Positions 24,503-33,115 are shown, numbered from the stretch's first letter. The stretch: 44,426 nucleotides of DNA from Prevotella sp. (GCA_016286995.1 JAEEVA010000024.1:1-44426), one strand, 5' to 3'. Numbers and translations: made by a program. The notes: a model not told the origin generated them from the letters alone.

Positions 24503-25279
24503 TTAAAATTCTAACTTGCAATTCACCCCCAACGTCTGGGCTTCTAACGGACTGCCGCCGCTATGGGTAGGTAATACCGTCGGCCCTACTTTCAGACTCA
24601 GATCCTTCGAGATATCGAACACCGATAGTTCGGCATCCACGTAAGCATCGATCACCGAGAGTGCATAGACACCTATCATGACAAAGAAACTCAAGTCGCG
24701 CCAACGACGGTATTTGTCCTTTCGGCTCTTGAATATCTTGGCGTACTTCGGCTCGTTCTCAGGTGTTATCTGTCGGCCCAGATGCAGGAACTTGTTATAC
24801 GACGCCGTCGCCGGATCGTCGTCCATGATGTCGAGGTAGGCCTGTGAATAGTCTTTGTACATCATGTTGTTCCATGTCAGGGCGTAGATGCACCCAATGA
24901 ATCCGCCATAGATAATGGGCAGCTTCCAATATTTGCGGTTGTATATCTGTCCTGCTCCTGGCAGTACCAGAGCCAGCCACAGGGCACGCTGCGGATCGGG
25001 CGTCCATGTGTTCCAGTCGCGTTTCACTCTTTGTTTGCGACTTTTCTTGCCCACCATCACCGATGTCGTGTCAGCCAGTTCGTCGCCCAAGGCTTTGGCG
25101 TCAACGGCCGCCATCGAGTCTAAGGGTGCAAGTATACGGTGCACAGAGTCGTTGCGGACGATGACGCTGCCAATGGTGTCACCCGTCTCCAGCAGGATAA
25201 CCTTTCCGATTTCCTTCTGGGCCTGGCCCTCTGCGAGACAAGCCACCATCAGCACGATAGTCACCAGTATTCTAACCAT
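24503..25279 (-). CDS. DUF5683 family membrane protein
   Basis: A 258-aa protein with a signal peptide (MVRILVTIVLMVACLAEGQA) and, in the middle, the DUF5683 signature PQRALWLALVLPGAGQIYNR followed by KYWKLPIIYGGFIGCIYALT, forming two membrane segments, plus a third near FFVMIGVYALSVIDAYVDA. Its function is unknown; it is regularly found next to parB in Bacteroidetes. The ATG at 25279 overlaps the end of parB by 8 bases; an earlier ATG at 25297 lies inside parB and gives a poorer signal peptide. Confidence 0.85.
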   Translation of the reverse strand: MVRILVTIVLMVACLAEGQAQKEIGKVILLETGDTIGSVIVRNDSVHRILAPLDSMAAVDAKALGDELADTTSVMVGKKSRKQRVKRDWNTWTPDPQRALWLALVLPGAGQIYNRKYWKLPIIYGGFIGCIYALTWNNMMYKDYSQAYLDIMDDDPATASYNKFLHLGRQITPENEPKYAKIFKSRKDKYRRWRDLSFFVMIGVYALSVIDAYVDAELSVFDISKDLSLKVGPTVLPTHSGGSPLEAQTLGVNCKLEF

Positions 25280-26198
25280 TTGCTCTGTCCAGTGCATTCA
25301 TGATGTGCTCCAGTTGATCCTCGTTGTCGAACTGGATGCTGATTTTACCATTTCCCTTTGCCGAATACGTCATCTGCACCTTCGTCTGGAAGAACTGCGA
25401 CAAACGGTCCTTGAGGATGTTGAACTCCTCGGGCAGCTGACTCTTGGCAGCCACCTTGCCACGGGCGGTCTTCACGTCGTCGCCATTCTTCAGGGCCTGT
25501 ACCAGCTCCTCCACCTTGCGTACTGACAGGTGCTGCTGCTGAACCTCCTTGAATAGCTTGATTTGCTGCGAGGGACTGTCAATGGCCAACAAGGCACGTG
25601 CATGTCCCATCTCTATCTCGTGGTTCTTTAGGGCTATCTGTACCTGAGCAGGCAATTTCAGCAGACGCATGTAGTTGGTGACGGCAGCACGGCTCTTGCC
25701 TACACGCTCCGAAATCTTGGCCTGCGTCATGCCTGTCTCCTCGGCCAGATGCTGGTAGGCCAGGGCAATCTCAATGGCATTGAGGTCTTCACGCTGGATA
25801 TTCTCCACCAGTGCCATTTCCATGGCGTTCTGGTCCTCAACGGTGACGATATAGGCGGGAATCTTAGCCAGTCCAGCCAACTGCGAGGCACGCCAACGAC
25901 GCTCACCGGCAATGATCTGGTACTTCTCGCCAGCCATCTTACGTAGGGTGATGGGCTGGATGATGCCCAGTTCTCGAATACTGGAGGCCAGCTCCTGCAG
26001 GGCATCCTGGTCGAACTCACGGCGAGGCTGGTTAGGATTAGGCTCTATCTGACTAATCTCTATCTCGTTCAGGTTTGAACTGCCTTCGGTCTTTACCTCA
26101 GCAGCAGTATCAATCAGTGCGTCCAGTCCACGGCCTATTCCGATGTCGTCCAAGCCGCGTCCCAGCACATTACGGTCATATTTCTTCTTTACTGCCAT
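25272..26198 (-). CDS. parB: chromosome partitioning protein ParB (Spo0J family)
   Basis: A 308-aa CTP-dependent DNA clamp that loads at parS sites and with ParA segregates the origin region. It has the ParB N-terminal motif IEPNPNQPRREFD, the CTP-binding box GERRWRASQLAGL, the helix-turn-helix around MTQAKISERVGKSRAAVTNY and LLKLPAQVQIALKNHEIEMG, and a C-terminal dimerisation domain (MTYSAKGNGKISIQFDNEDQ). It overlaps DUF5683 downstream and follows parA by 34 bases. I saw no parS-like palindrome (GTTNCACGTGNAAC type) in the window. Confidence 0.95.
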   Translation of the reverse strand: MAVKKKYDRNVLGRGLDDIGIGRGLDALIDTAAEVKTEGSSNLNEIEISQIEPNPNQPRREFDQDALQELASSIRELGIIQPITLRKMAGEKYQIIAGERRWRASQLAGLAKIPAYIVTVEDQNAMEMALVENIQREDLNAIEIALAYQHLAEETGMTQAKISERVGKSRAAVTNYMRLLKLPAQVQIALKNHEIEMGHARALLAIDSPSQQIKLFKEVQQQHLSVRKVEELVQALKNGDDVKTARGKVAAKSQLPEEFNILKDRLSQFFQTKVQMTYSAKGNGKISIQFDNEDQLEHIMNALDRANG

Positions 26199-26232
26199 AA
26201 TTCACTTTTCATTTCTCAATTCATAAAACGCC

Positions 26233-26997
26233 TTATGCATTCTTGTTGATGATCTCCTTGGCTAATGCCAGATGGTTCTTGGCACCTGTCGACTCAGCAT
26301 CATACAAAATGACCGGCAGACCATGACCAGGAGCCTCGGACACCTTCACGTTACGCTGGATGACGGTCTTGAACACCAACTCCTGGAAGTGACGCTTCAT
26401 CTCGTCGTAAATCTGGTTGGCCAACCGCAGACGCGAGTCGTACATGGTCAGCAGGAAACCCTCAATCTCAAGCTTCGGGTTCAGACGCTGCTTGATGATT
26501 TTGATGGTGTTCAGCAACTTCGAGATACCCTCCAGCGCAAAGTATTCGCACTGCACAGGAATGATGATAGAGTCGGCGGCTGTCAGTGCATTCACTGTGA
26601 TGAGGCCCAACGATGGCGAACAGTCTATCAGGATGTAGTCGTAGTCGTTGCGAATTGGAGCCAGTATCTGCTCGATGATTTTCTCACGGTTGGGCAGGTT
26701 CAGCATCTCTATCTCTGCACCCACCAGGTCGATGTGGCTGGGGATGATGTCCAGTCCGTCGATATCCGTTGTATAAATGGCGTCGCGTACGTCTTCTTTG
26801 TTGATAATGCACTCATAGAGAGACGTTTCCACCTCTTGCAGATTCACGCCCAGACCACTTGAGGCATTAGCCTGCGGGTCTGCGTCAACTACCAGTACGG
26901 TCTTCTCTAAAGTAGCTAATGAGGCTGCCAGATTGATGGTTGTTGTTGTCTTTCCTACACCACCTTTCTGGTTAGCCAATGCAATAATCTTTCCCAT
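26233..26997 (-). CDS. parA: chromosome partitioning ATPase ParA (Soj family)
   Basis: A 254-aa ATPase that binds DNA non-specifically and drives ParB-parS movement. The deviant Walker A is KGGVGKTTT (residues 11-19), followed by VLVVDADPQANASSGLG and the Walker B region (YDYILIDCSPSLG). Length is typical of chromosomal Soj. It is the first gene of the - strand cluster, with a consensus promoter at 27062-27030. Confidence 0.95.
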   Translation of the reverse strand: MGKIIALANQKGGVGKTTTTINLAASLATLEKTVLVVDADPQANASSGLGVNLQEVETSLYECIINKEDVRDAIYTTDIDGLDIIPSHIDLVGAEIEMLNLPNREKIIEQILAPIRNDYDYILIDCSPSLGLITVNALTAADSIIIPVQCEYFALEGISKLLNTIKIIKQRLNPKLEIEGFLLTMYDSRLRLANQIYDEMKRHFQELVFKTVIQRNVKVSEAPGHGLPVILYDAESTGAKNHLALAKEIINKNA

Positions 26998-27029
26998 AAT
27001 CTATCTTGACTAATATATATAATAGGGTG

Positions 27030-27062
27030 CAAAGTTACAAATAATAATTGAAAAAAGGCAAA
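27030..27062 (-). promoter_or_regulatory. parA operon promoter
   Basis: On the minus strand TTTG (27062-27059), 21 bases, TAACTTTG (27037-27030), about 30 bases upstream of the parA ATG. Confidence 0.75.
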
Positions 27063-27089
27063 TGGTATAGATAATTTAAATATATTTTG

Positions 27090-27097
27090 TATCTTTG
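27090..27097 (+). promoter_or_regulatory. surE-lpxB promoter -7 box
   Basis: TATCTTTG lies 20 bases before the surE ATG. The -33 element is not clear. The TTG at 27106 would lie at the predicted transcription start, so the ATG at 27118 is preferred. Confidence 0.6.
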
Positions 27098-27117
27098 CAC
27101 CCAAATTGAAGATTCTT

Positions 27118-27915
27118 ATGAAACCACTGATATTAGTTTCGAACGATGATGGCTACCAGGCGAAAGGCATCAATGAACTGGTCAGAATGGTGCGCGAATA
27201 CGGCGATGTGCTGGTGTGCGCTCCTGACGGACCACGTAGCGGACAGGCTTGTGCTTTCTCGGCTACTATGCCGCTGACACTGACGTTGCAGCGTCAGGAG
27301 GAGGGTGTGCAGATATGGTCGTGCAATGGCTCACCGGTAGACTGTGTGAAAATGGCTCTGGCAAACCTCTGCGAGCGTAAGCCCGACTTGGTCATCGGAG
27401 GTATCAACCACGGTGACAATGCCTCGGTTAATACCCACTATTCAGGTACGATGGGTGTTACGCTGGAAGGCTGTATGAAGTATATTCCCAGCATTGCATA
27501 CTCCATCTGTGACTATCGTGCTGATGCTGACTTTACACCCTTGGAGCCATATATCCGCCAAATGACGCAGCAGGTGTTGAAGGATGGACTGCCGCAGGGT
27601 GTCTGTCTGAACGTCAATTTCCCCTTGTTGGAATCTCAGCCGTCAGACTTCAGCCCTCAGTCATTCAAAGGTGTCCGCATCTGTAGGATGGCACGGGGAA
27701 CGTGGTATAATGAGACGACGAAATGTCACCATCCTCGCGGCTACGACTACTGGTGGATGGTGGGGTGTTACCAGAACGATGAGCCTGAGGCTGAGGATAC
27801 AGACCGTTGGGCTTTGGACCATGGTTATGTGGCCATTACGCCTACACGTATTGACGTGACTGCCTATGAGGCTTTTGAGGAGTTAAAGAAGTTTGAGGGA
27901 GATAGAGGAAGATAA
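27118..27915 (+). CDS. surE: 5'/3'-nucleotidase SurE
   Basis: A 265-aa metal-dependent nucleoside monophosphate phosphatase. The N-terminal motif ILVSNDDGYQAKGI carries the Asp-Asp metal ligands, followed by APDGPRSGQ, NGSPVDCVKMAL and GGINHGDNASVNTHYSGTMG, all SurE signatures. The C-terminal codons (EGDRGR) lie in a tandem 10-base purine repeat that runs on to the lpxB start, so the end of the protein may vary. It is co-transcribed with lpxB. Confidence 0.95.
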   Translation: MKPLILVSNDDGYQAKGINELVRMVREYGDVLVCAPDGPRSGQACAFSATMPLTLTLQRQEEGVQIWSCNGSPVDCVKMALANLCERKPDLVIGGINHGDNASVNTHYSGTMGVTLEGCMKYIPSIAYSICDYRADADFTPLEPYIRQMTQQVLKDGLPQGVCLNVNFPLLESQPSDFSPQSFKGVRICRMARGTWYNETTKCHHPRGYDYWWMVGCYQNDEPEAEDTDRWALDHGYVAITPTRIDVTAYEAFEELKKFEGDRGR

Positions 27916-27934
27916 AGGGAGATAAAGGAAGATA
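27895..27934. repeat. 10-bp purine tandem repeat across surE end
   Basis: GAGGGAGATA, GAGGAAGATA, AAGGGAGATA, AAGGAAGATA. It includes the surE stop codon; the following GGAAGAG just before the lpxB ATG is a good ribosome-binding site. Confidence 0.75.
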
Positions 27935-27952
27935 AAGTAGTTAGAGGAAGAG

Positions 27953-29119
27953 ATGAAATATTATCTGATTGTTGGTGAGGCCAGTGGCGATCTACATGCA
28001 TCACACCTGATGCAGTCGCTGAAAAAACAGGACGGCGAGGCTGAATTCCGGTTTTTTGGCGGCGACCTCATGGCTGCCGTGGGTGGCACGATGGTCAAGC
28101 ACTATCGTGACTTGGCCTATATGGGCTTCATTCCCGTCTTGCTGCATCTGCCCACCATTCTCAGGAATATGAGGATGTGCAAGGAGGACATCAGGCAATG
28201 GCAGCCGGATGTCGTCATCCTTGTAGACTATCCGGGTTTTAATTTGAAGATAGCCAAGTTCGTTCATGCCCTTCGTCATCAGCCTACATCCGTCGGCCAT
28301 CAGCCTTCCCCTAAAGTCTACTACTACATCTCTCCCAAAATATGGGCCTGGAAGGAATATCGCATCAAGAATATCAAGCGCGACGTCGACGAGCTCTTTT
28401 CCATTTTGCCATTCGAGGTGGACTTCTTCGAGAAGAAGCACCACTATCCCATCCACTATGTGGGCAACCCAACTGCTCAGGAAGTGCGAGAATTTCTATC
28501 TGCCAACAGCCAACAGCCAACAGCTAACAGCCAAAGGCCAACAATCGCTCTATTGGCAGGGTCGAGGAAGCAGGAGATCAAGGATAACCTGCCGCCCATG
28601 ATTGAGGCTACCAGGCATCTTGCAGGGCAGTACGACATGGTGCTGGCTGGAGCGCCATCTATCGAACAGGCATACTACGAGCCTTTCCTTGCCGGTACTG
28701 ATGTCCGGCTGGTGATGAACGAGACGTACCCCTTGCTTGCCCAGGCGACGGCAGCCCTAGTCACCAGTGGCACGGCAACCCTCGAAACCTGTATGTTCCG
28801 TGTGCCGCAGGTGGTATGTTACAAGACACCACTGCCCCGACTGATTGGATTCCTGAAACGGCACGTCCTGAAGGTCAAATGGGTGTCGTTGGTCAACCTC
28901 ATTGCAAACAGGGAAGTGGTGCGAGAACTCGTTGCTGAGACATTCAGCGTTGAGAACATCCGTCGCGAACTGGATGCCATCTTGCCAGGAGGAACTGAGC
29001 GTCAGCGTATACTGGACGACTACCAAGGGGTTCATCGTCTGTTGGGCGACAGTCATGCTCCTGATGAAGCTGCTCGTATCATGATAGAGAAGTTAAGTAA
29101 GAAGAGAAGTTCCTCATGA
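27953..29119 (+). CDS. lpxB: lipid-A-disaccharide synthase LpxB
   Basis: Joins UDP-2,3-diacylglucosamine and lipid X into the lipid A disaccharide at the inner membrane. The 388-aa GT19 protein shows YYLIVGEASGDLHASHLM, FFGGDLMAAVGG, VDYPGFNLKIA, YYISPKIWAWKEYRIKNIK, LLAGSRKQEI (the LPGSR equivalent) and TSGTATLETCMFRVPQVV. Two stretches look inserted relative to the family: HQPTSVGHQPSP before YYISP, and residues 184-197, two copies of ANSQ[QR]PT encoded by a heptamer DNA repeat in the linker before LLAGSR. The frame is intact, so the enzyme is likely active. Confidence 0.95.
   Translation: MKYYLIVGEASGDLHASHLMQSLKKQDGEAEFRFFGGDLMAAVGGTMVKHYRDLAYMGFIPVLLHLPTILRNMRMCKEDIRQWQPDVVILVDYPGFNLKIAKFVHALRHQPTSVGHQPSPKVYYYISPKIWAWKEYRIKNIKRDVDELFSILPFEVDFFEKKHHYPIHYVGNPTAQEVREFLSANSQQPTANSQRPTIALLAGSRKQEIKDNLPPMIEATRHLAGQYDMVLAGAPSIEQAYYEPFLAGTDVRLVMNETYPLLAQATAALVTSGTATLETCMFRVPQVVCYKTPLPRLIGFLKRHVLKVKWVSLVNLIANREVVRELVAETFSVENIRRELDAILPGGTERQRILDDYQGVHRLLGDSHAPDEAARIMIEKLSKKRSSS
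28502..28543 (+). repeat. in-frame heptamer repeat GCCAACA x6 within lpxB
   Basis: GCCAACA, GCCAACA, GCCAACA, GCTAACA, GCCAAAG, GCCAACA. Six heptamers make 42 bases, which keeps the frame and yields two 7-residue repeats. Confidence 0.9.
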
Positions 29120-29162
29120 AATATATAGCCCCATTGTTCTAACATTAAATTTTTAATATCAG

Positions 29163-29873
29163 ATGAAAAAGTGTTTGACTATAGTAATGACAGTAATCTT
29201 AGCATTGACTGTTCAGGCGCAGAACATCCAGTTGCACTACGACTTTGGACGTAACATCTACACAGGTGAGGAAGCTGGACGTGCAAAGGTAACCATCACC
29301 CTCGAGCAGTTCAAGGCCGACCAGTGGGGTTCATGGTTCTACTTTGTCGACATCGACTTGAGCAGGCACTTTGCTGAGAGTGCCTACACGGAGATTTCCC
29401 GTGAGCTGACACTGGGCAAACAGTCGCCGTTTGCTGCCCATGTGGAGTATGACGGTGGACTGAGCCGTAACGGCAGCTTCCAGCAGGCAGCACTCGCTGG
29501 TGCAGCCTATAACGGTCATACCGAGGATTTCTCAAAGACGTGGTCGGTACAAATGCTTTACAAACAAATCTTTAAGAGCTATGAAAATACCCACAGTTTT
29601 GCCAGTGCCCAGCTGACAGGCGTCTGGAGCCTCTCTTTCTTGAATAGGAAGTGTACGTTTTCAGGCTTTATCGACTTCTGGAGAGGCGAAAAGGCAAACG
29701 GTCACGGTTGTCTTGTCATCCTCACCGAACCCCAGTTCTGGTATAATGCCACATCGCATCTGTCTATCGGCACGGAATGGGAAATGTCTAACAATTTTGT
29801 TTACAATGTCGACCCTAATAGTAGCAAGACGTTCTTTTGGAATCCGACACTCGGTTTGAAATGGAGATTCTGA
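29163..29873 (+). CDS. DUF5020 family outer-membrane protein
   Basis: A 236-aa protein with a signal peptide (MKKCLTIVMTVILALTVQAQ), then alternating beta strands (NIQLHYDFGRNIY, WGSWFYFVDIDLS) and a terminal aromatic residue (LGLKWRF), as in outer-membrane beta-barrels. This is the DUF5020 layout, distantly similar to Tsx-type nucleoside channels; the substrate is unknown. It follows lpxB by 43 bases on the same strand and may be read from the same message. It faces the DUF4886 gene tail to tail. Confidence 0.8.
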   Translation: MKKCLTIVMTVILALTVQAQNIQLHYDFGRNIYTGEEAGRAKVTITLEQFKADQWGSWFYFVDIDLSRHFAESAYTEISRELTLGKQSPFAAHVEYDGGLSRNGSFQQAALAGAAYNGHTEDFSKTWSVQMLYKQIFKSYENTHSFASAQLTGVWSLSFLNRKCTFSGFIDFWRGEKANGHGCLVILTEPQFWYNATSHLSIGTEWEMSNNFVYNVDPNSSKTFFWNPTLGLKWRF

Positions 29874-29892
29874 GAAGGTCTCTCGGTAGAAA

Positions 29893-30720
29893 TCAGAATA
29901 CCAGATAGCGGCCTTGTTGTTGCATAAACACGGCCTCATGGGCTTCCTGCTGGCACAGCTGAGCCTCCTCAGGGGTAATGGTGTCAGGGAAATAAGGGTT
30001 GCCGTCGACTATCTTTCCTGTCAGGAATTCACACCACGTACAGGCTGCCGTATAGCGTCCGATGGTCAGCGTCAGATGGTAGCCGTCACGATTCAGTACG
30101 TCGCCCATCCGATAGCGCATCAGCTGGATGGCGATGCCTGAGGGAATGATGCGATGGATGCCGACACCGGGCAGTACATTGAGCATGGTGTTGACGATAG
30201 CGCTATACATCTGACGTTGGTTGTTGTCATAGGCAGCAAATTTTCTCGACACAAAATCGTTGGCGTAGGCCCACGTCATGTGCCACACAAATTCTATATG
30301 CAGATTGGTGGTATAACTTTCCACCAGCCGTTTCAACAGTGGCAGGTAGAGATAGCTGTCAGGAATACCTGAGAGGTGGCTGGCCTGCTGAAAGGTAATG
30401 ATGTCCCACTGTTCGTCGCGGATGATACTTTTCAGCGTGATCTTATTTTTTTTAAACTTGCCCTTCCCTGTTATTTTGCGATAGCCGTAGAGCGCACTGT
30501 CACCTTTCAGGTTGTTGTAGTGCCGCTCAATACTGCATCCAGCGATATAGGCGTTACCGATGACCAGCGAGTCGCCCTGGGCATTGGCCAACTCATAGAG
30601 ATACTGTTCAGTGGCATCCTCAGAGAAGCTGTTGCCGATGGCCAGCACCTTGATGACCTTCGACTGTGAAGGTAAAAAAGTAAATAGGTAAAAAAGCAGA
30701 AAGAATGTTGTACGCTTCAT
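29893..30720 (-). CDS. DUF4886 (SGNH-hydrolase-like) secreted protein
   Basis: A 275-aa exported protein. After the signal sequence (MKRTTFFLLFYLFTFLPSQS) the first block VIKVLAIGNSFSEDATEQYL carries the SGNH nucleophile Ser in GNSFS. Later blocks are WDIITFQQASHLSG, VWHMTWAY and NRDGYHLT (the Asp-x-x-His equivalent). DUF4886 proteins are thought to be esterases or acetyl hydrolases of carbohydrates; the substrate is unknown. The ATG at 30720 directly follows the sigma-factor stop; an ATG at 30732 inside the sigma gene is an alternative. The signal peptide codons contain a TTTTTTACC-type repeat. Confidence 0.85.
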   Translation of the reverse strand: MKRTTFFLLFYLFTFLPSQSKVIKVLAIGNSFSEDATEQYLYELANAQGDSLVIGNAYIAGCSIERHYNNLKGDSALYGYRKITGKGKFKKNKITLKSIIRDEQWDIITFQQASHLSGIPDSYLYLPLLKRLVESYTTNLHIEFVWHMTWAYANDFVSRKFAAYDNNQRQMYSAIVNTMLNVLPGVGIHRIIPSGIAIQLMRYRMGDVLNRDGYHLTLTIGRYTAACTWCEFLTGKIVDGNPYFPDTITPEEAQLCQQEAHEAVFMQQQGRYLVF

Positions 30721-30721
30721 C

Positions 30722-31285
30722 TCACTCTTCATTCTTCACTCCTTTCGCTGCTTTGCGCAATTTTCGAACAGCCTTGTCACGCTCCTGACGGACACGCTCA
30801 CGCTTCAGCCCCATATCCTCGGCAATCTCATCCATCGTTTGGCGCCAGCCTTTCAGACCGTAATAGCGGCTCACCACCTCATGCTCACGCTCGTTAAGCA
30901 CATCGATACAGCTCAGCAGGTCGTCATTGAGCGTGCTTTCCTCGACTGTTTGGTCAGCCTTGGGCGCATCTTTGTCCTCGAGGACGTTGAGCAGAGTGTA
31001 GTTATTATGGCTGCCGATGGGTAGCGACTCGTCAGTCGATCGCACGTCAGTAGCATTAGCCGTACGTGCTATGGCATCCTCAATACTTTTGCGGATATAG
31101 GGTGCTGCAAAAGTGACAAAGGGTTTTGCACGTGAGGCATCGTACTTCTCGGCGGCCTTCATCATGCCAATGACACCCTCACTGACCAAGTCGTCAGTAT
31201 TCAATATCTCACTCTTATACTGACGGGCCAGTGTCACCACATAACCCATATTGTCAGTGATAAGCTTGTCTTGCTCCTTTGTCAT
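30722..31285 (-). CDS. sigma-70 family RNA polymerase sigma factor
   Basis: A 187-aa sigma factor. Region 2 (LVSEGVIGMMKAAEKYD, then FVTFAAPYIRKSIEDAI) resembles RpoD/RpoS-type core and -10 recognition. A short acidic linker stands for region 3. Region 4 (LNEREHEVVSRYYGL, then MDEIAEDMGLKRERVRQ) has a standard helix-turn-helix. Region 1.1 is absent. It is longer and more sigma-70-like than ECF factors and may be an alternative sigma factor; its target genes cannot be inferred. The ATG at 31285 is preferred to a TTG at 31294. The last residues (GVKNEE) are encoded in a GTGAAGA heptamer run. Confidence 0.88.
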   Translation of the reverse strand: MTKEQDKLITDNMGYVVTLARQYKSEILNTDDLVSEGVIGMMKAAEKYDASRAKPFVTFAAPYIRKSIEDAIARTANATDVRSTDESLPIGSHNNYTLLNVLEDKDAPKADQTVEESTLNDDLLSCIDVLNEREHEVVSRYYGLKGWRQTMDEIAEDMGLKRERVRQERDKAVRKLRKAAKGVKNEE

Positions 31286-31290
31286 AATAC

Positions 31291-32241
31291 TCAATTATAT
31301 TTCAGTAATAGTTTCTTTACCAATTTACCATATTCCTTGATGACATCGTCTGCCCAGGGACCAGTAGCTGTAGCACGGGGCAGCAGCATAGAGCACGACT
31401 CGTTCTTGTCGCTGATACTCCAACATACCCAACTGACACCAAGACGCTCGCACAGCTCAATCCACTTCTCTTCGCTCTCAGGGTCAATCTTGCCGTCGCC
31501 GGAAGCTTCGGTGGCACCACTCTCGGAGATAAATACGGGGACGCCCCTCTTTACGGCTTCCTCCATACGGTTGCGCAGATGGTCGCCATGTGTGGCAGCA
31601 TAGAAATGCACGGTATACATCACATTATCAAAACCCTCCAGCGGGCTTTCTGCCACCAGGTGGATGTCCTGGTCCCAGTGGGGATTGCCCACCAGCACAA
31701 CGTTGTCCGAGTCGTATTTGCGGATTTCACCAATCACCTCGGCAGCATATTTCTTCAGGTCTGCCCAGCTGTCCTCAACGGGTTCGTTGAATATCTCATA
31801 AATGATGTGCGGATACTTGCCGTACTTGCGGGCCATCTCACCGAAGAATGTCTTTGCCTCAGCCGTCTTCAGGATGTGCGAATGCCAGTCGATGATGACG
31901 TAGACATTCTGCTTGATGGCTGACTCGATGACAGGCGTCATACATTTCATGGCATACGACGGATTCTCCAGATAGTTGTCTTCTATCATGATGCCCATGG
32001 CAGCACGTACTACTGAGCAGTGCCAGTCCTGCTTCAGGGTCTGCACCACTTTCTTGTTATAGAAACGCGGCCACAGATTGTGCCAGCCCAGACTGACACC
32101 ACGCAGGATAACGGCATTGCCATTCTGGTCGCACAGTTGACTGCCTTTCACTTGCAGTTGTCCGTACTGCTTGACGGGGTCGATGGCGTGTGCTTGGCAA
32201 GCACACACAAAGAACAAAATAATAGTTAGTAGTTTCTTCAT
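31291..32241 (-). CDS. secreted GH5 endoglucanase-type glycoside hydrolase
   Basis: A 316-aa GH5 enzyme, expected to cut beta-1,4-glucan or a related beta-glycan. Signal peptide MKKLLTIILFFVCACQAHA, then the (beta/alpha)8 barrel: RGVSLGWHNLWPRFY, VRAAMGIMI, VIIDWHSH, the acid/base Glu153 in YEIFNEPVED, VHFYAATHGD, and the nucleophile Glu240 in VFISESGATE. The frame extends upstream into cdsA, but the ATG at 32241 gives the signal peptide. It lies one base after the cdsA stop, so it seems read from the rsfS-ftsH-cdsA message, an unusual place for a glycanase. Confidence 0.93.
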   Translation of the reverse strand: MKKLLTIILFFVCACQAHAIDPVKQYGQLQVKGSQLCDQNGNAVILRGVSLGWHNLWPRFYNKKVVQTLKQDWHCSVVRAAMGIMIEDNYLENPSYAMKCMTPVIESAIKQNVYVIIDWHSHILKTAEAKTFFGEMARKYGKYPHIIYEIFNEPVEDSWADLKKYAAEVIGEIRKYDSDNVVLVGNPHWDQDIHLVAESPLEGFDNVMYTVHFYAATHGDHLRNRMEEAVKRGVPVFISESGATEASGDGKIDPESEEKWIELCERLGVSWVCWSISDKNESCSMLLPRATATGPWADDVIKEYGKLVKKLLLKYN

Positions 32242-32242
32242 A

Positions 32243-33091
32243 TTAGAATAATGATAATGTGTACAAATAAACAACTGCTGCAGGAATGGCCAGCAACGAC
32301 GAGTCGAAGCGGTCGAGCATGCCACCATGACCGGGCAGGATGCTGCCAGAGTCCTTGATGCCGAGGGTACGCTTGAACAAACTCTCCACCAGGTCGCCCC
32401 AGGTACCGAAAATGACAACCACCAAACCCAGTCCCAGCCACTCCAAGGTAGTCAGCATCTCACCGTCCAAATAGTAGGACACCAACCAAGCAGCAGCCAG
32501 TACAAAGATAGCACCACCGATGCTTCCCTCCCACGACTTCGCCGGAGAAATGCGCGGAAACAGTTTGTGTCTTCCCAGCAGCGAGCCTGCACAGTAAGCA
32601 CCTGTGTCGTTGACCCATAGGAATACGAATACCGACAAGGGTAGGATAAAATTGAAGGCGATGGTGCCATGCGGCGTTGCTGTGAATGCCAGCACGTTCA
32701 GCAGTGAGAACGGCAGGGCGATATACATCTGCGACAGCATGGTGTATGCCCAGTTGTTGATAGGGTCGGTCTGTTTGGCATACAGCTCAGCCACCAGCAG
32801 ATAGATGATGGTCACCAGATAGGGGATGAATACCACACTCTTGGCTATGCCGCCATACATGTCGCTGCAGAAGTACGTCATAGCGTAGAAGAAGTACACG
32901 GCAGCCACCGTACAGATAAAGCGGTTGATGGAAACCCTCTCCAACTCATTGACGAGTCCGGTGAACTCCCAGACGGTCATACCCGTCACAATACTGAACA
33001 GCAGCACCATGGCCTCGGGGCGCATGAAACTGGCCACGATGGCAGCAACAAAAATCACGCCTGTTATCGTTCTAACGATAAGATTCTTCAT
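32243..33091 (-). CDS. cdsA: phosphatidate cytidylyltransferase CdsA
   Basis: Makes CDP-diacylglycerol from phosphatidic acid and CTP for phospholipid synthesis. The 282-aa integral membrane protein has several hydrophobic spans (for example GVIFVAAIVASFMR, MVLLFSIVTGMTVWEFTG) and the C-terminal family signature KRTLGIKDSGSILPGHGGML followed by DRFDS. SPAKSWEGSIGGA precedes it. It lies between ftsH and the GH5 gene in one - strand unit. Confidence 0.95.
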   Translation of the reverse strand: MKNLIVRTITGVIFVAAIVASFMRPEAMVLLFSIVTGMTVWEFTGLVNELERVSINRFICTVAAVYFFYAMTYFCSDMYGGIAKSVVFIPYLVTIIYLLVAELYAKQTDPINNWAYTMLSQMYIALPFSLLNVLAFTATPHGTIAFNFILPLSVFVFLWVNDTGAYCAGSLLGRHKLFPRISPAKSWEGSIGGAIFVLAAAWLVSYYLDGEMLTTLEWLGLGLVVVIFGTWGDLVESLFKRTLGIKDSGSILPGHGGMLDRFDSSLLAIPAAVVYLYTLSLF

Positions 33092-33115
33092 AGCAGTAAC
33101 TGTTTTATTTATTCT

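Noticed and set aside
25272..26997. parS sites near parAB
   Set aside because: I looked for GTTNCACGTGNAAC-type palindromes and saw none in the window; isolated CACGTG-like words lack the full palindrome.
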